In this document: piece by piece, positions 45,381 to 53,559 of the stretch
Layout: each line of letters begins with the position of its first letter
How positions within the stretch are numbered: the stretch's first letter is position 1
NCBI GenBank assembly: GCA_944376125.1
Contig: CALWBQ010000044.1
Location: 1-64,000, forward strand
Direction: 5' to 3'
DNA: 64,000 nucleotides
From: an uncultured Lachnospiraceae bacterium
GTDB lineage: Bacteria > Bacillota > Clostridia > Lachnospirales > Lachnospiraceae
Translations under genes and position numbers: made by a program
The notes under the pieces: generated by a model
Told to the model about the DNA's origin: nothing
Database searches by the model: none
The model's input: only the letters and a program-made list of their open reading frames with translations

Positions 45381-47300
45381 ATGATCAAAGATCCAGAGAT
45401 TTTGGGATGGATATTCAGAAATAGGAAACAGACAGCGGCAGCAATGATTTTCACAGCCTTAGGACTGCTGACAGCGAATATGGCAGAACGTTACCATCCG
45501 CCTGCAATCCGACAGGAAGAAATTCAGGCGGCTGAGGAAACTATGGAAACTGAAGAAACCGCAGAAGCTATAAAGCAGGCAGCTGCGGAAACCGAGACAA
45601 TTCAGGAGGAATCATATGAACCTTCTATCTCCCGGCTGAATCTAGCATACTATTTCCCGGAGGAGGCAAACCAGGCAAATGTGATGGAGAGCTATGCGGG
45701 AAAGGTTTATCAGAATTTGACAGTGAAAGAATCAGAATGGATTGGTTCGATTTATGATTTGGCCGAGATTCGTCCATCTGTTATGGCATCCAGATTGGGA
45801 AAAGGAAAATCCTCTGTTCTAGGAAGATATAATTCCAATGACAGCAGGCAGGATCCCGATGATCCCAGCACGTGGATGATTGATAATTGGAAAAAAGTAA
45901 ACATTACATTTTATAATGGGGACGGAAAGGTTCTAAGAAGCTATTCGAATGTAAAAGATGTCTTATCGATGGCCAGCGTTTATACATATATAACGGATAT
46001 AATGGATACGGATTTATTTGAACGCTATGCGAATCAGCTGTGGGACGATTCTCATAGCTATACTGTATCAATGAGTGATGTCTATTACTGTGAAGGATGT
46101 CTCGACAAAACGGAGGAAGAGCTCTTAGCGGAACAAGAGGAAGAAGAGCTGGCGGTAACAACAGCTTTTTCGGAGAGCGCATCAGAAACTTCTGCGGCTG
46201 CCGACGCGCAGAGGCTGATACCTGGTGCAGGCGAAGAGAAACAGCAGGAAGAATCGCTGCCGAGTGCAGAAACAGAACTCTATGAGGAGCCGGATGATCT
46301 GATTGCCAGCACGGAGGCGGCTACAAATGAGGATGGAGAGCCAGTTGGCATGACGATTCGCAAGAGCACGGTTGATCCAACCCAATGGGATCACGTGGGA
46401 CCCGGCGAAGAGCCTGTTGCAACCCCCGGAAATGCTTCCTACGAAGGAGAAGCGGCTGCTGAAGATTCTTTAGAGGGAGCGTTAGATACGGTTGAAACAG
46501 CGGCAGAATCTGAGGCGGCTGCTGCCGGCGGCAATTCCGTACAGCCTCGTTCTCACAGCAATTGTCCAGGTCACGTAGATTTAAATATTTCAGTCTGCGT
46601 TTTGGGGCTGAAGGAAAAGAATGGGCTTATAGGAATAGACGAAATTGGAAATACCATCCAGACGGCTGCAGACAGCGTTGAGGCGGATGGAACGGCTTGG
46701 CAGGGATGGAATGGCGAGATGCTTCAGGCGGCTAAAACCATTGCTGATCAGGATTGGTATCAGGAGTATGGTTTGAGTATTTCAACGATCCACATGAGAG
46801 ATGCCCTTTCTTCCGAAGAGGTACAGAAATATATGGATGGTCTCCCTGACGGCCTGTCCAAAGAACGAAGAGAACTTGTTCAGTATGCTTTGTCCTCGGT
46901 AGGCAAGATCCCCTACTATTGGGGAGGAAAGGCGTCCTCACCAGGATATGAGGGTAATTCTTTCGGCACCTTAGTCCCGTCAGACATGGAAGGAAGAATA
47001 CTGAAGGGACTGGATTGTTCTGGCTGGATCAACTGGGTTTACTGGTCTGTTACCGGGAAGCCCTTGGAGGGACAGAGCACAAGCGGGCTGGCTCTCTGCG
47101 GCCGGGCAATTCAAAGAGAAGAACTGCAGCCGGGAGATATTGTTTTAAAAACAGGAACGGGAGCCCATGTGGTAATGTTTTTAGATTGGGTGGAAAATGG
47201 CCAGATGCTGGTAATACACGAATCCAGTACGGCTGTAAATAATGTCACGCTGAAAGTGATGGAGGCGGATTGGCCTTATTATAGGAATTTGCTGGACTGA
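45381..47300 (+). CDS. Large NlpC/P60 peptidoglycan hydrolase
   Basis: 639 residues. N-terminal membrane segment (TAAAMIFTALGLLTANMA, about 18-35) as signal anchor, acidic linker, a conserved-looking middle domain (about 80-240, SVKDVLSMASVYTYITD region), a Glu/Ala-rich linker with VGPGEE, then the C-terminal NlpC/P60 domain: Cys546 in LDCSGW, His596 in GAHVVMFL, and a HESST segment as third site. It would cut peptidoglycan stem peptides outside the cell. AGGGCGG is the only ribosome-site candidate. Followed 35 bases later by the LCP gene. Confidence 0.85.
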   Translation: MIKDPEILGWIFRNRKQTAAAMIFTALGLLTANMAERYHPPAIRQEEIQAAEETMETEETAEAIKQAAAETETIQEESYEPSISRLNLAYYFPEEANQANVMESYAGKVYQNLTVKESEWIGSIYDLAEIRPSVMASRLGKGKSSVLGRYNSNDSRQDPDDPSTWMIDNWKKVNITFYNGDGKVLRSYSNVKDVLSMASVYTYITDIMDTDLFERYANQLWDDSHSYTVSMSDVYYCEGCLDKTEEELLAEQEEEELAVTTAFSESASETSAAADAQRLIPGAGEEKQQEESLPSAETELYEEPDDLIASTEAATNEDGEPVGMTIRKSTVDPTQWDHVGPGEEPVATPGNASYEGEAAAEDSLEGALDTVETAAESEAAAAGGNSVQPRSHSNCPGHVDLNISVCVLGLKEKNGLIGIDEIGNTIQTAADSVEADGTAWQGWNGEMLQAAKTIADQDWYQEYGLSISTIHMRDALSSEEVQKYMDGLPDGLSKERRELVQYALSSVGKIPYYWGGKASSPGYEGNSFGTLVPSDMEGRILKGLDCSGWINWVYWSVTGKPLEGQSTSGLALCGRAIQREELQPGDIVLKTGTGAHVVMFLDWVENGQMLVIHESSTAVNNVTLKVMEADWPYYRNLLD

Positions 47301-47335
47301 TCTGGTGAAATCATAATTTGGGAGGAAATTTTATC

Positions 47336-49162
47336 ATGCGTTACCGAAAAGGACAACAAGATGACTTTGAGGAATTTTATTTGGACGAAGACGATTACGA
47401 TGACGGTTACTCGGATCAATTTGAGAGGGAGGAATTGCGGAGGTCAGCCGAAAGAAGCCGTACAAGCCGGCGAGAGGGGCGGAACGGCAGCGACGTGGAC
47501 AAGTACCAGAATTCAGCCAGACACTATCGCGGCATGGAGAATATGAGCAGGCATGCGAATAGCTGGGATGAGGATGGCGATCTGGATGAGATTCAGAGGA
47601 TGAGGAGCCGGAAAAGACAGCCAGGACGGAGGAGCGGGGAAAACCGTGAGAGAGAGGAAGTTCCTCGCAATTCTGTAAAAACACAGCCTTCTGGAAGGGG
47701 AAGAAGGCACAGCAGGAAAAGCAGAAAAGCAAAGGTTTTGATTGCGATTCTGGCTGTGATTGCTGTTGTAGCAGGTGTTCTTTTTTTCCAGAGATGGTGG
47801 AAGACCAGAGATGGATACTGGAATATTGCGGTATTTGGCGTAGATTCCAGAAGCGGCAATCTAGAGAAAGGTGCGCTGTCGGATGTGGAGATTATCTGCA
47901 GTATCAATAAAAAGACAAAAGAGGCAAGATTGATTTCTGTTTACAGAGATTCGTATCTTCAGATTGATGAAGATGGCAGCTTTAATAAAATAAATGAGGC
48001 ATATTTCTTAGGAGGCCATGAGCAGGCGATAGCCGCATTAGAGAGGAATCTTGACATCCAGATTGATGATTATGCTACCTTTAACTGGAAGGCAGTAGCA
48101 GATGCGATCAACCTGTTGGGAGGAATTGATCTAGAAATTACGGATGCAGAATTCTCTCAAATCAATTCTTTTATAACAGAAACAGTAAATTCTACAGGAA
48201 TTGGCTCTTACCAACTGGAACATGCTGGAATGAACCACCTGGACGGCGTGCAGGCTGTGGCTTACAGCAGACTGCGGCTGATGGATACCGACTTTAATCG
48301 TACGGAGCGCCAGAGAAAGGTAGTTCAGCTGGCTCTGGAGAAAGCAAAACAGGCAGATGCGGCAACACTAACCAATATTATTATGAGCATACTGCCTCAG
48401 ATATCTACCAGTATCGGAGCGGAAGATCTGATCCCGATTGCGAAAGATATCACCAAATATGAAATTGGCATGACAGCAGGTTTCCCCTTTGCCAAAACAA
48501 CAACGCGGATCAACAAAATGGACTGTGTGATTCCGATGACTCTGGAATCCAATGTTGCGGCTCTCCATTATTTCCTTTATGGAGATGCGGCTGCTTCCTA
48601 TGTGGTTCCATCTTCTGTGAAATCGATCAGCGGCCATATTTCGGAGGTTTCTGGAATTTATGAGGAAGGAGAAATCCCTGGTTTTGTTTATGAAGGCAGC
48701 CAGGAGGAAACAACTTCTTCTCAGCCAGGAAATTCCAATCAAGGAACGGTCAGCCAGACAACAGCTGCAGCACAACCTGCCGAAACGCCTGCGGAGACAC
48801 TGGCAGAGACAGAACCGGAAACAGTGGAAGAATCCATTGAGGAGACAGCAGAGGATTCGATGGAAGAGTCACCGGAGGAAACAACAGAAGAAAGCAGAGA
48901 AGAAGAGACGGAAGAAAAGTTTGAGGGTCCAGTTTCTCCTATGGCACCGGAGGAGACACAGCCCGCAGGTCCAGGAGCTTCTGCAGAAACTGAAGAGGAA
49001 GGGCCCGGTGCGGGTCTTCCTGCACCAGAAGAATCTGGACAGAGCGGGCCTGGAATTATTCATTCAGGGTCAAATGGAAGTGGAACGTCAGCTCCTGATT
49101 TAGAATCAGAAGCTGGCCCAGGTGTCAGTGAAATGCCTTTGTATACGGGTCCTGGACAATGA
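47336..49162 (+). CDS. LytR-CpsA-Psr (LCP) family wall glycopolymer ligase
   Basis: 608 residues. A charged cytoplasmic N-terminus (1-130, Asp/Glu then Arg/Lys-rich), one membrane segment (about 133-152, VLIAILAVIAVVAGVLFF), the LCP domain (about 160-415: GVDSRSG, VYRDSYLQI, and AYSRLRLMDTDFNRTERQRK with the signature arginines), and a ~170-residue acidic tail with five Gly-Pro-Gly motifs (AGPGAS, EGPGAG, SGPGII, AGPGVS, TGPGQ at the very end). LCP enzymes attach teichoic-acid-like polymers to peptidoglycan. ATG 47336 is set by GGAGG. Confidence 0.9.
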   Translation: MRYRKGQQDDFEEFYLDEDDYDDGYSDQFEREELRRSAERSRTSRREGRNGSDVDKYQNSARHYRGMENMSRHANSWDEDGDLDEIQRMRSRKRQPGRRSGENREREEVPRNSVKTQPSGRGRRHSRKSRKAKVLIAILAVIAVVAGVLFFQRWWKTRDGYWNIAVFGVDSRSGNLEKGALSDVEIICSINKKTKEARLISVYRDSYLQIDEDGSFNKINEAYFLGGHEQAIAALERNLDIQIDDYATFNWKAVADAINLLGGIDLEITDAEFSQINSFITETVNSTGIGSYQLEHAGMNHLDGVQAVAYSRLRLMDTDFNRTERQRKVVQLALEKAKQADAATLTNIIMSILPQISTSIGAEDLIPIAKDITKYEIGMTAGFPFAKTTTRINKMDCVIPMTLESNVAALHYFLYGDAAASYVVPSSVKSISGHISEVSGIYEEGEIPGFVYEGSQEETTSSQPGNSNQGTVSQTTAAAQPAETPAETLAETEPETVEESIEETAEDSMEESPEETTEESREEETEEKFEGPVSPMAPEETQPAGPGASAETEEEGPGAGLPAPEESGQSGPGIIHSGSNGSGTSAPDLESEAGPGVSEMPLYTGPGQ

Positions 49163-49220
49163 TAAAGAGTCCTGATGCTCTTTCCATTACTGAGAGACGA
49201 TAAATAAACCATGTCAATAC

Positions 49221-49249
49221 TTGAAATTTATTTGTTTGTCCAGTACAAT
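49221..49249 (+). promoter_or_regulatory. Promoter of the coiled-coil repeat gene
   Basis: TTGAAA (49221-49226), 17 bases, TACAAT (49244-49249). A weak 6-bp hairpin (AAAGAG/CTCTTT, about 49164-49183) lies after the LCP stop. Confidence 0.7.
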
Positions 49250-49304
49250 AATGATACGCCGCAGGCGGCTGTTTTGATTGGGAGAGCTGCTGAAAGGAGA
49301 AGAT

Positions 49305-49811
49305 ATGATGGAAATGGGGAAAAAGATTCTCGAAACGCTGGAGTTCTTAGCTCATGACATGCAGGACATGAAGCAGGGCATAAAAGATCTGAAGCAGGAC
49401 ATGCAGTCTATGGATCAGAGACTGACTCAGGAGATGCAGTCAGTGAAGCAGGATATGAAGTCCATGGATCAGAGACTGACTCAGGAGTTACAGTCAGTAA
49501 AACAGGATATGCAGTCTATGGATCAGAGACTGACCCAGGAAATACAGTCAGTGAAGCAGGATATGAAGTCCATAGATCAGAGACTGACTCAGGGGATACA
49601 GTCAGTGAGGCAAGAGGTAGGAAACGTTAAAATTATATTGGAAAATGATATTAGCAAAAAGATTGATATTATAGGAGAAGGCCATGATTTTTTAAAAGGA
49701 CGTTTGAATGAGGCCCTGCTGATGGAAAAGAAACGCGAATCTATGGAGCTTGACCTGATCAATCTTAGAATGGATGTTAAAAAAATCAAGGAACATTTGA
49801 ATATTGCTTAA
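49305..49811 (+). CDS. Coiled-coil protein with 18-residue tandem repeats
   Basis: 168 residues, no signal peptide or membrane segment. Residues ~27-103 consist of about four near-identical 18-residue units of the form SVKQDMxSMDQRLTQExQ. Hydrophobic positions fit a coiled coil with a heptad plus hendecad period (7+11). The C-terminus (RLNEALLMEKKRESMELDLINLRMDVKKIKEHL) is also helical. I recognise no family. ATG 49305 follows AAAGGAG; own promoter and a hairpin at the end. Unit number could vary by recombination between repeats. Confidence 0.75.
   Translation: MMEMGKKILETLEFLAHDMQDMKQGIKDLKQDMQSMDQRLTQEMQSVKQDMKSMDQRLTQELQSVKQDMQSMDQRLTQEIQSVKQDMKSIDQRLTQGIQSVRQEVGNVKIILENDISKKIDIIGEGHDFLKGRLNEALLMEKKRESMELDLINLRMDVKKIKEHLNIA
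49387..49614 (+). repeat. 54-bp tandem repeats inside the coiled-coil gene
   Basis: About four 54-bp units, e.g. around CAGAGACTGACTCAGGAG, TCAGTGAAGCAGGATATG and ATGGATCAGAGACTGAC. Units alternate in small differences (ATGCAGTCTATGG versus ATGAAGTCCATGG), suggesting duplication of a two-unit block of 108 bp. Confidence 0.85.
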
Positions 49812-49880
49812 TTTTATTGCCAATCATTTTTTGATATTTATGATAAAGATAATGTTAATGGAATGGCGGGATTGTTTCGA

Positions 49881-49914
49881 AAACGGCATGGCTGAGATGA
49901 GGGCTATGCCGTTT
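49881..49914 (+). terminator. Weak terminator after the coiled-coil gene
   Basis: AAACGGCAT(G)GC (49881-49892) pairs with GC(T)ATGCCGTTT (49903-49914); only ATTTG follows. The next promoter -35 overlaps its end. Confidence 0.5.
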
Positions 49915-49916
49915 AT

Positions 49917-49946
49917 TTGACTTTATTTACAGATTCGTGCTAGAAT
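49917..49946 (+). promoter_or_regulatory. Promoter of the ttcA-like gene, with leader hairpin
   Basis: TTGACT (49917-49922), 18 bases, TAGAAT (49941-49946) with an extended TGC. The leader contains AACTATTC (49975-49982) pairing with GAATAGTT (49989-49996), right before the Shine-Dalgarno. Confidence 0.55.
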
Positions 49947-50018
49947 AAATTAGAATGGATATAACTATGCGTTAAACTATTCTTTCGCGAATAGTTGAAA
50001 GAAAGGAACTCTTCTCTT

Positions 50019-50738
50019 ATGAAGCTGCAGAAATTGCTGAGTTTAACTAGACAGGCTGCAGATGCTTACCAAATGATTGATGATGGGGATCATATTGCTG
50101 TCGGTATTTCTGGAGGTAAAGATAGCCTGACACTTTTATATGCGTTAAATTATTTGAAGGAATTTTATCCTAAAAGGTTTTCAATAAGTGGAATCACTGT
50201 GGATTTAGGATTTGGCAATTTAGACCTGGATCCCGTCAGATGTCTCTGTGAGCAATTTTCGATTCCATATACGGTAGTTTCTACTGATATCGGCAAAATT
50301 TTGTTTGAGACACGTCAGGAATCCAATCCGTGCTCTCTGTGTGCCAAAATGAGGAAAGGCGCACTTAATCAAAAAGTAAAGGAATTGGGATGCAATAAGG
50401 TTGCTTACGCCCATCACAAGGATGATGTGATTGAAACAATGCTTTTGTCTCTTTTATACGAGGGGCGTTTTTACTCATTTGCTCCAAAGATGTATCTGGA
50501 TAAAATGGATCTCTGGGTTATCCGGCCATTGATTTATGTGTCAGAGGCTGAAATTATAGGATTTCAGAATAAGTATCAGCTTCCGGTGTGCAAGAACCCA
50601 TGCCCAGTTGACGGCCATACGAAACGCGAATATGTGAAAAAATTAACGAAACAGTTAGAGGCTGAAAATCATGGAGCAAAAATTCGCATGTTTCATGCTG
50701 TACAGGCCAGTAAAATAAACGGTTGGAAGGAGGAATGA
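50019..50738 (+). CDS. TtcA/TilS-type ATPase, tRNA thiolation family
   Basis: 239 residues. PP-loop SGGKDSLTLLYAL, CxxC in NPCSLCAKMRKGAL, AHHKDDVIETMLLSL, and a later Cys in CKNPCPVDG. This is the TtcA subgroup, which uses an iron-sulfur cluster to make 2-thiocytidine at tRNA position 32; the Firmicute members' exact target is less certain. ATG 50019 is chosen over an earlier TTG (49995). Confidence 0.85.
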   Translation: MKLQKLLSLTRQAADAYQMIDDGDHIAVGISGGKDSLTLLYALNYLKEFYPKRFSISGITVDLGFGNLDLDPVRCLCEQFSIPYTVVSTDIGKILFETRQESNPCSLCAKMRKGALNQKVKELGCNKVAYAHHKDDVIETMLLSLLYEGRFYSFAPKMYLDKMDLWVIRPLIYVSEAEIIGFQNKYQLPVCKNPCPVDGHTKREYVKKLTKQLEAENHGAKIRMFHAVQASKINGWKEE

Positions 50739-50741
50739 TTT

Positions 50742-51794
50742 GTGGCAGCACTCTCGTACCATGATCAGAAAGATATCGAAAATATAAAGCATTTAAGAGA
50801 GCTTATAAAGGAACTGCCGCTCTTCTGCTCTGACTTTTTTAGAGGAATTGAACCGAGAACCTCATCTCGGACAAGGATTGCATATGCCTATGATTTGAGC
50901 GTTTTTTTTGAATTCCTTCAAAAGGAAAATCCACTCTTCCACTCTAAGGAAATAAAAGAGATCCAGCTAGATGATCTTGATCAGATTACGTCTACGGACA
51001 TAGAAGAATATATGGAATTTCTTAAATACCGATATAATGGGAAGGGACAGGAAGTGATGAATCGTGAGCGCGGGATTATGAGAAAAATTTCTTCGCTGAA
51101 GAGTTTTTATAATTATTTTTACCGAACTCAGAAATTGGACCACAACCCTGCCGCTCTTGTGCAACTGCCAAAATTGCACGAGAAAGAAATTATCAGGCTG
51201 GATGTAGATGAAGTGGCTCTTTTGCTTGACGAGGTTGAGCAGGGAGATAAATTAACAGAAAAGCAGAAAGCGTTCCATGAAAAAACAAAGATCCGGGATT
51301 TGGCGCTTCTCACACTGCTTTTGGGAACAGGAATCCGAGTTTCTGAATGTGTAGGTCTCAACTTGAACGATGTGGATTTCAAAAATGGAGGTATCCGAAT
51401 ACACAGGAAAGGAGGAAAAGAGGTTACGGTCTATTTTGGACAGGAGGTTGAAGATGCCTTAATGGACTATCTTGAAGAGCGAAAGCATATTATCCCGGAA
51501 AACGGCCATGAAGATGCACTGTTTTTATCACTCCAAAAGAAACGCCTGTCAGTGCGCAGTGTTGAAAATTTGGTAAAAAAATACGCCAAAATTGTCACAC
51601 CAACAAAAAAAATTACCCCCCATAAGCTGCGCAGCACCTATGGAACAAACCTGTACCGGGAGACTGGAGATATTTATCTTGTTGCAGATGTGCTGGGTCA
51701 TAGCGATGTCAACACAACGAAAAAACATTATGCGGCTCTGGAGGATGAACGCCGAAGAAGTGCCAGAAATGTGGTGAAACTGAGAAAAGATTAA
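50742..51794 (+). CDS. Tyrosine recombinase, XerS/XerC-like
   Basis: 350 residues, GTG start 50742. SAM-like N-terminal domain (TRIAYAYDLSVFFEFL), catalytic domain with Arg in GTGIRVSECVGL, Lys in HRKGGKE, His-x-x-Arg in HKLRSTYG, His in GHSDV and nucleophile Tyr in TKKHYAAL. The length and N-terminus fit single-recombinase XerS types. It lies in a housekeeping neighbourhood between ttcA-like and PH-domain genes, with no attachment sites or phage genes, so a chromosome-dimer-resolution role is more likely than an integrase. Confidence 0.85.
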   Translation: MAALSYHDQKDIENIKHLRELIKELPLFCSDFFRGIEPRTSSRTRIAYAYDLSVFFEFLQKENPLFHSKEIKEIQLDDLDQITSTDIEEYMEFLKYRYNGKGQEVMNRERGIMRKISSLKSFYNYFYRTQKLDHNPAALVQLPKLHEKEIIRLDVDEVALLLDEVEQGDKLTEKQKAFHEKTKIRDLALLTLLLGTGIRVSECVGLNLNDVDFKNGGIRIHRKGGKEVTVYFGQEVEDALMDYLEERKHIIPENGHEDALFLSLQKKRLSVRSVENLVKKYAKIVTPTKKITPHKLRSTYGTNLYRETGDIYLVADVLGHSDVNTTKKHYAALEDERRRSARNVVKLRKD

Positions 51795-51823
51795 ATTGCG
51801 AGAGCTGGAAAGGAGAAAGAATT

Positions 51824-52249
51824 ATGGCATCGAATACTTATGGTGCAGATGTTGTCTGGAAAGACCGGAAGCATATTCTTTGGTTTCCTTGGACATTTAC
51901 AAAGTATTCCATTTCAAATGACAGACTGATGATTGAGCGGGGACTCCTGAGAACGGTAGTGGATGAGACTCTGCTCTACCGCATTGTCGACATTACAATG
52001 GAACAGACACTGGCTGGAAAACTTTTTGGTACCGGCACACTGCGCATTTCGGCCAAGGTGGATAAGACCCCAGAGATACGGCTTATCAATATTGCTAAAC
52101 CGAGGGAAATCCGGACAATGCTGTCAGAATTGGTGGAAGAATCCAGACATCGCCGAAATGTAGTGGGAAAAGAATTTTATGGTGGTTCCAGACACGCTGA
52201 TATGGATCAGGACGAAGAAACTGATGATATTTGCGGCAGTGATCTCTAA
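51824..52249 (+). CDS. Bacterial PH-domain protein
   Basis: 141 residues. WKDRKHILWFPWTFTKYSIS, RLMIERGLLRTVVDETLLYRIVDI and GTGTLRISAKVDKTPEIRLINI follow the bacterial PH (bPH2/YdbT-like) pattern, but no membrane segment is present, so it is a soluble version. Function unknown. Ends before a strong bidirectional terminator. Confidence 0.8.
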   Translation: MASNTYGADVVWKDRKHILWFPWTFTKYSISNDRLMIERGLLRTVVDETLLYRIVDITMEQTLAGKLFGTGTLRISAKVDKTPEIRLINIAKPREIRTMLSELVEESRHRRNVVGKEFYGGSRHADMDQDEETDDICGSDL

Positions 52250-52279
52250 GAACATTATATACTATCTATGATGGATAAA

Positions 52280-52322
52280 TTGGCGGCAGGAATTTTGAAA
52301 AAGGATTCTGCCGCCAATTTTT
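52280..52322. terminator. Terminator between the convergent PH-domain and LysM genes
   Basis: TTGGCGGCAGGAAT (52280-52293) pairs with ATTCTGCCGCCAA (52305-52317), followed by TTTTT. The A-rich left side (AAA before 52280) gives only a weak U-tract for the minus strand. Confidence 0.8.
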
Positions 52323-52341
52323 GTTGTGCGGCAGAATGAAG

Positions 52342-52662
52342 TTATTCAAAAGGATTTTGTGATTTTTCAAAATATACTACAGTAAGGTAACAGCCGGTAT
52401 GAATCGTATCATCTGTCAGACCGTTTATGCTTTTAAGCTGTGCGATATATTCCGATGTAGTATAGGGTGTATCAGCACTGTATTCTGCAGCCAATTTCCA
52501 GAGACTGTCACCCTCTTCCAGAAGAACACTTTTGTAATAGGGAACATAATCGGGAACGACAGGCTCTTTGGCAAAGATATCGAGTTTAATCACGAAAATC
52601 AGACTGACAGCCATCATAACTATAGAAATCCATAATAACATATAAAGTTTCTTTTGCCGCAT
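52342..52662 (-). CDS. LysM membrane-anchored protein, YneA-like SOS division inhibitor candidate
   Basis: 106 residues. An N-terminal membrane segment (LYMLLWISIVMMAVSLIFVI) is followed by a LysM-type domain (VLLEEGDSLWKLAAEYS, LKSINGLTDDTIHTGCYLTV). Size, layout and position divergent from lexA match B. subtilis YneA, which blocks division during the SOS response. The promoter carries LexA boxes (see 52696-52805), supporting SOS control. The sequence itself does not prove division inhibition. Confidence 0.75.
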   Translation of the reverse strand: MRQKKLYMLLWISIVMMAVSLIFVIKLDIFAKEPVVPDYVPYYKSVLLEEGDSLWKLAAEYSADTPYTTSEYIAQLKSINGLTDDTIHTGCYLTVVYFEKSQNPFE

Positions 52663-52695
52663 ACTGCTCTCCCCCTCTTGCTGTGATGCTTTTGT

Positions 52696-52707
52696 GAACG
52701 TATGTTC
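52696..52707. promoter_or_regulatory. LexA box 1
   Basis: GAACGTATGTTC, a perfect GAAC-N4-GTTC dyad in the leader of the yneA-like gene. Confidence 0.8.
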
Positions 52708-52721
52708 TGGTTGATGTTTAT

Positions 52722-52750
52722 ACTATACTACCAGAACACATGTTTGTCAA
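52722..52750 (-). promoter_or_regulatory. Promoter of the yneA-like gene
   Basis: On the minus strand TTGACA (52750-52745), exactly 17 bases, TATAGT (52727-52722). A LexA box fills the spacer. Confidence 0.8.
52734..52745. promoter_or_regulatory. LexA box 2
   Basis: GAACACATGTTT, between the -35 and -10 of the yneA-like promoter; centre 38 bases from box 1. Confidence 0.75.
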
Positions 52751-52770
52751 TTCCTTTTCGAAAAAAATCC

Positions 52771-52782
52771 AAACAAATGTTT
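52771..52782. promoter_or_regulatory. LexA box 3
   Basis: AAACAAATGTTT (CAAACAAATGTTTG over 52770-52783), overlapping the lexA -35; centre 37 bases from box 2. Confidence 0.65.
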
Positions 52783-52812
52783 GCATTTTAGGGGAACATA
52801 TGGTACTATAAT
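52781..52812 (+). promoter_or_regulatory. lexA promoter with partial LexA box 4
   Basis: TTGCAT (52781-52786) and, 17 bases on, TACTAT (52804-52809); an exact TATAAT sits at 52807-52812 with a longer spacing. GAACATATGGTA (52794-52805) is a degenerate fourth LexA-like site in the spacer. Confidence 0.55.
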
Positions 52813-52851
52813 ATCAGTTAATAATTTTGTGACAATTTGGGAGGTTACCTG

Positions 52852-53466
52852 ATGGCAAATGGAAAAATTACTGCAAAGCAGCAGGAAATTTTAGAATATA
52901 TCAAGGAGACGATTTTGAAAAAGGGATATCCGCCTGCAGTTCGTGAGATTTGTGAGGCGGTTCATTTAAAATCAACTTCATCGGTTCATTCCCACCTTGA
53001 ATCTTTAGAGGAAAATGGCTATATTCGCAGGGATCCTACAAAACCCCGCACAATTGAGATTTTGGATGACTGCTTCAATTTGACACGGCGGGAGGTCACA
53101 AATGTCCCTCTTTTGGGAACAGTTGCAGCGGGACAGCCTTTGCTGGCGCAGGAGAATATTGAGAACTACTTCCCTATCCCAACGGAAGTTCTGCCTAATG
53201 CTGAGACCTTTATGCTTAGGGTAAAAGGGGACAGTATGGTCAATGCCGGAATTTTGGACGGCGACCAGATTATCGTTGCACGGCAGAATAGCGCTGAGAA
53301 CGGTGAGATTGTGGTTGCATTATTAGATGATTCTGCAACTGTAAAACGTTTTTATAAAGAAAATGGCCATTACCGTCTTCAGCCGGAAAATGACTTTATG
53401 GATCCAATTATTGCAGAGGAGGTCCAAATTTTGGGAAAAGTGGTTGGACTGATCCGCATGATGTGA
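52852..53466 (+). CDS. lexA: SOS repressor LexA
   Basis: 204 residues. N-terminal winged helix ([33 protein letters not shown]), cleavage site Ala93-Gly94 in TVAAGQP, catalytic Ser128 (GDSMVN) and Lys165 (ATVKRF). Represses SOS genes and self-cleaves on RecA filaments. ATG 52852 after GGGAGG. Boxes in its promoter show autoregulation. Confidence 0.97.
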   Translation: MANGKITAKQQEILEYIKETILKKGYPPAVREICEAVHLKSTSSVHSHLESLEENGYIRRDPTKPRTIEILDDCFNLTRREVTNVPLLGTVAAGQPLLAQENIENYFPIPTEVLPNAETFMLRVKGDSMVNAGILDGDQIIVARQNSAENGEIVVALLDDSATVKRFYKENGHYRLQPENDFMDPIIAEEVQILGKVVGLIRMM

Positions 53467-53489
53467 CGGTATACATATTGATGAAGACA

Positions 53490-53539
53490 GAAAACGCCAG
53501 GTTGATTTACATAATATTTTTACGTAAACCAACCTGGCG
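53490..53539 (-). terminator. Terminator of the minus-strand rplU-rsfS operon
   Basis: CGCCAGGTTG (53495-53504) pairs with CAACCTGGCG (53530-53539), and the stem is extended inward by TTTAC/GTAAA. On the minus strand the hairpin is followed by TTTTC; on the plus strand no T-tract follows. So it serves the rsfS operon, facing lexA. Confidence 0.7.
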
Positions 53540-53559
53540 AAATGCTGTACTCTTAATTC

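Noticed and set aside
49387..49614. CRISPR-like repeat array
   Set aside because: The 54-bp repeats are contiguous, in frame and encode an 18-residue coiled-coil unit; there are no spacers.
50742..51794. Integrase of a mobile element
   Set aside because: Catalytic residues fit, but there are no attachment repeats, excisionase, phage or conjugation genes, and both sides are housekeeping genes; a Xer-type role is more likely.
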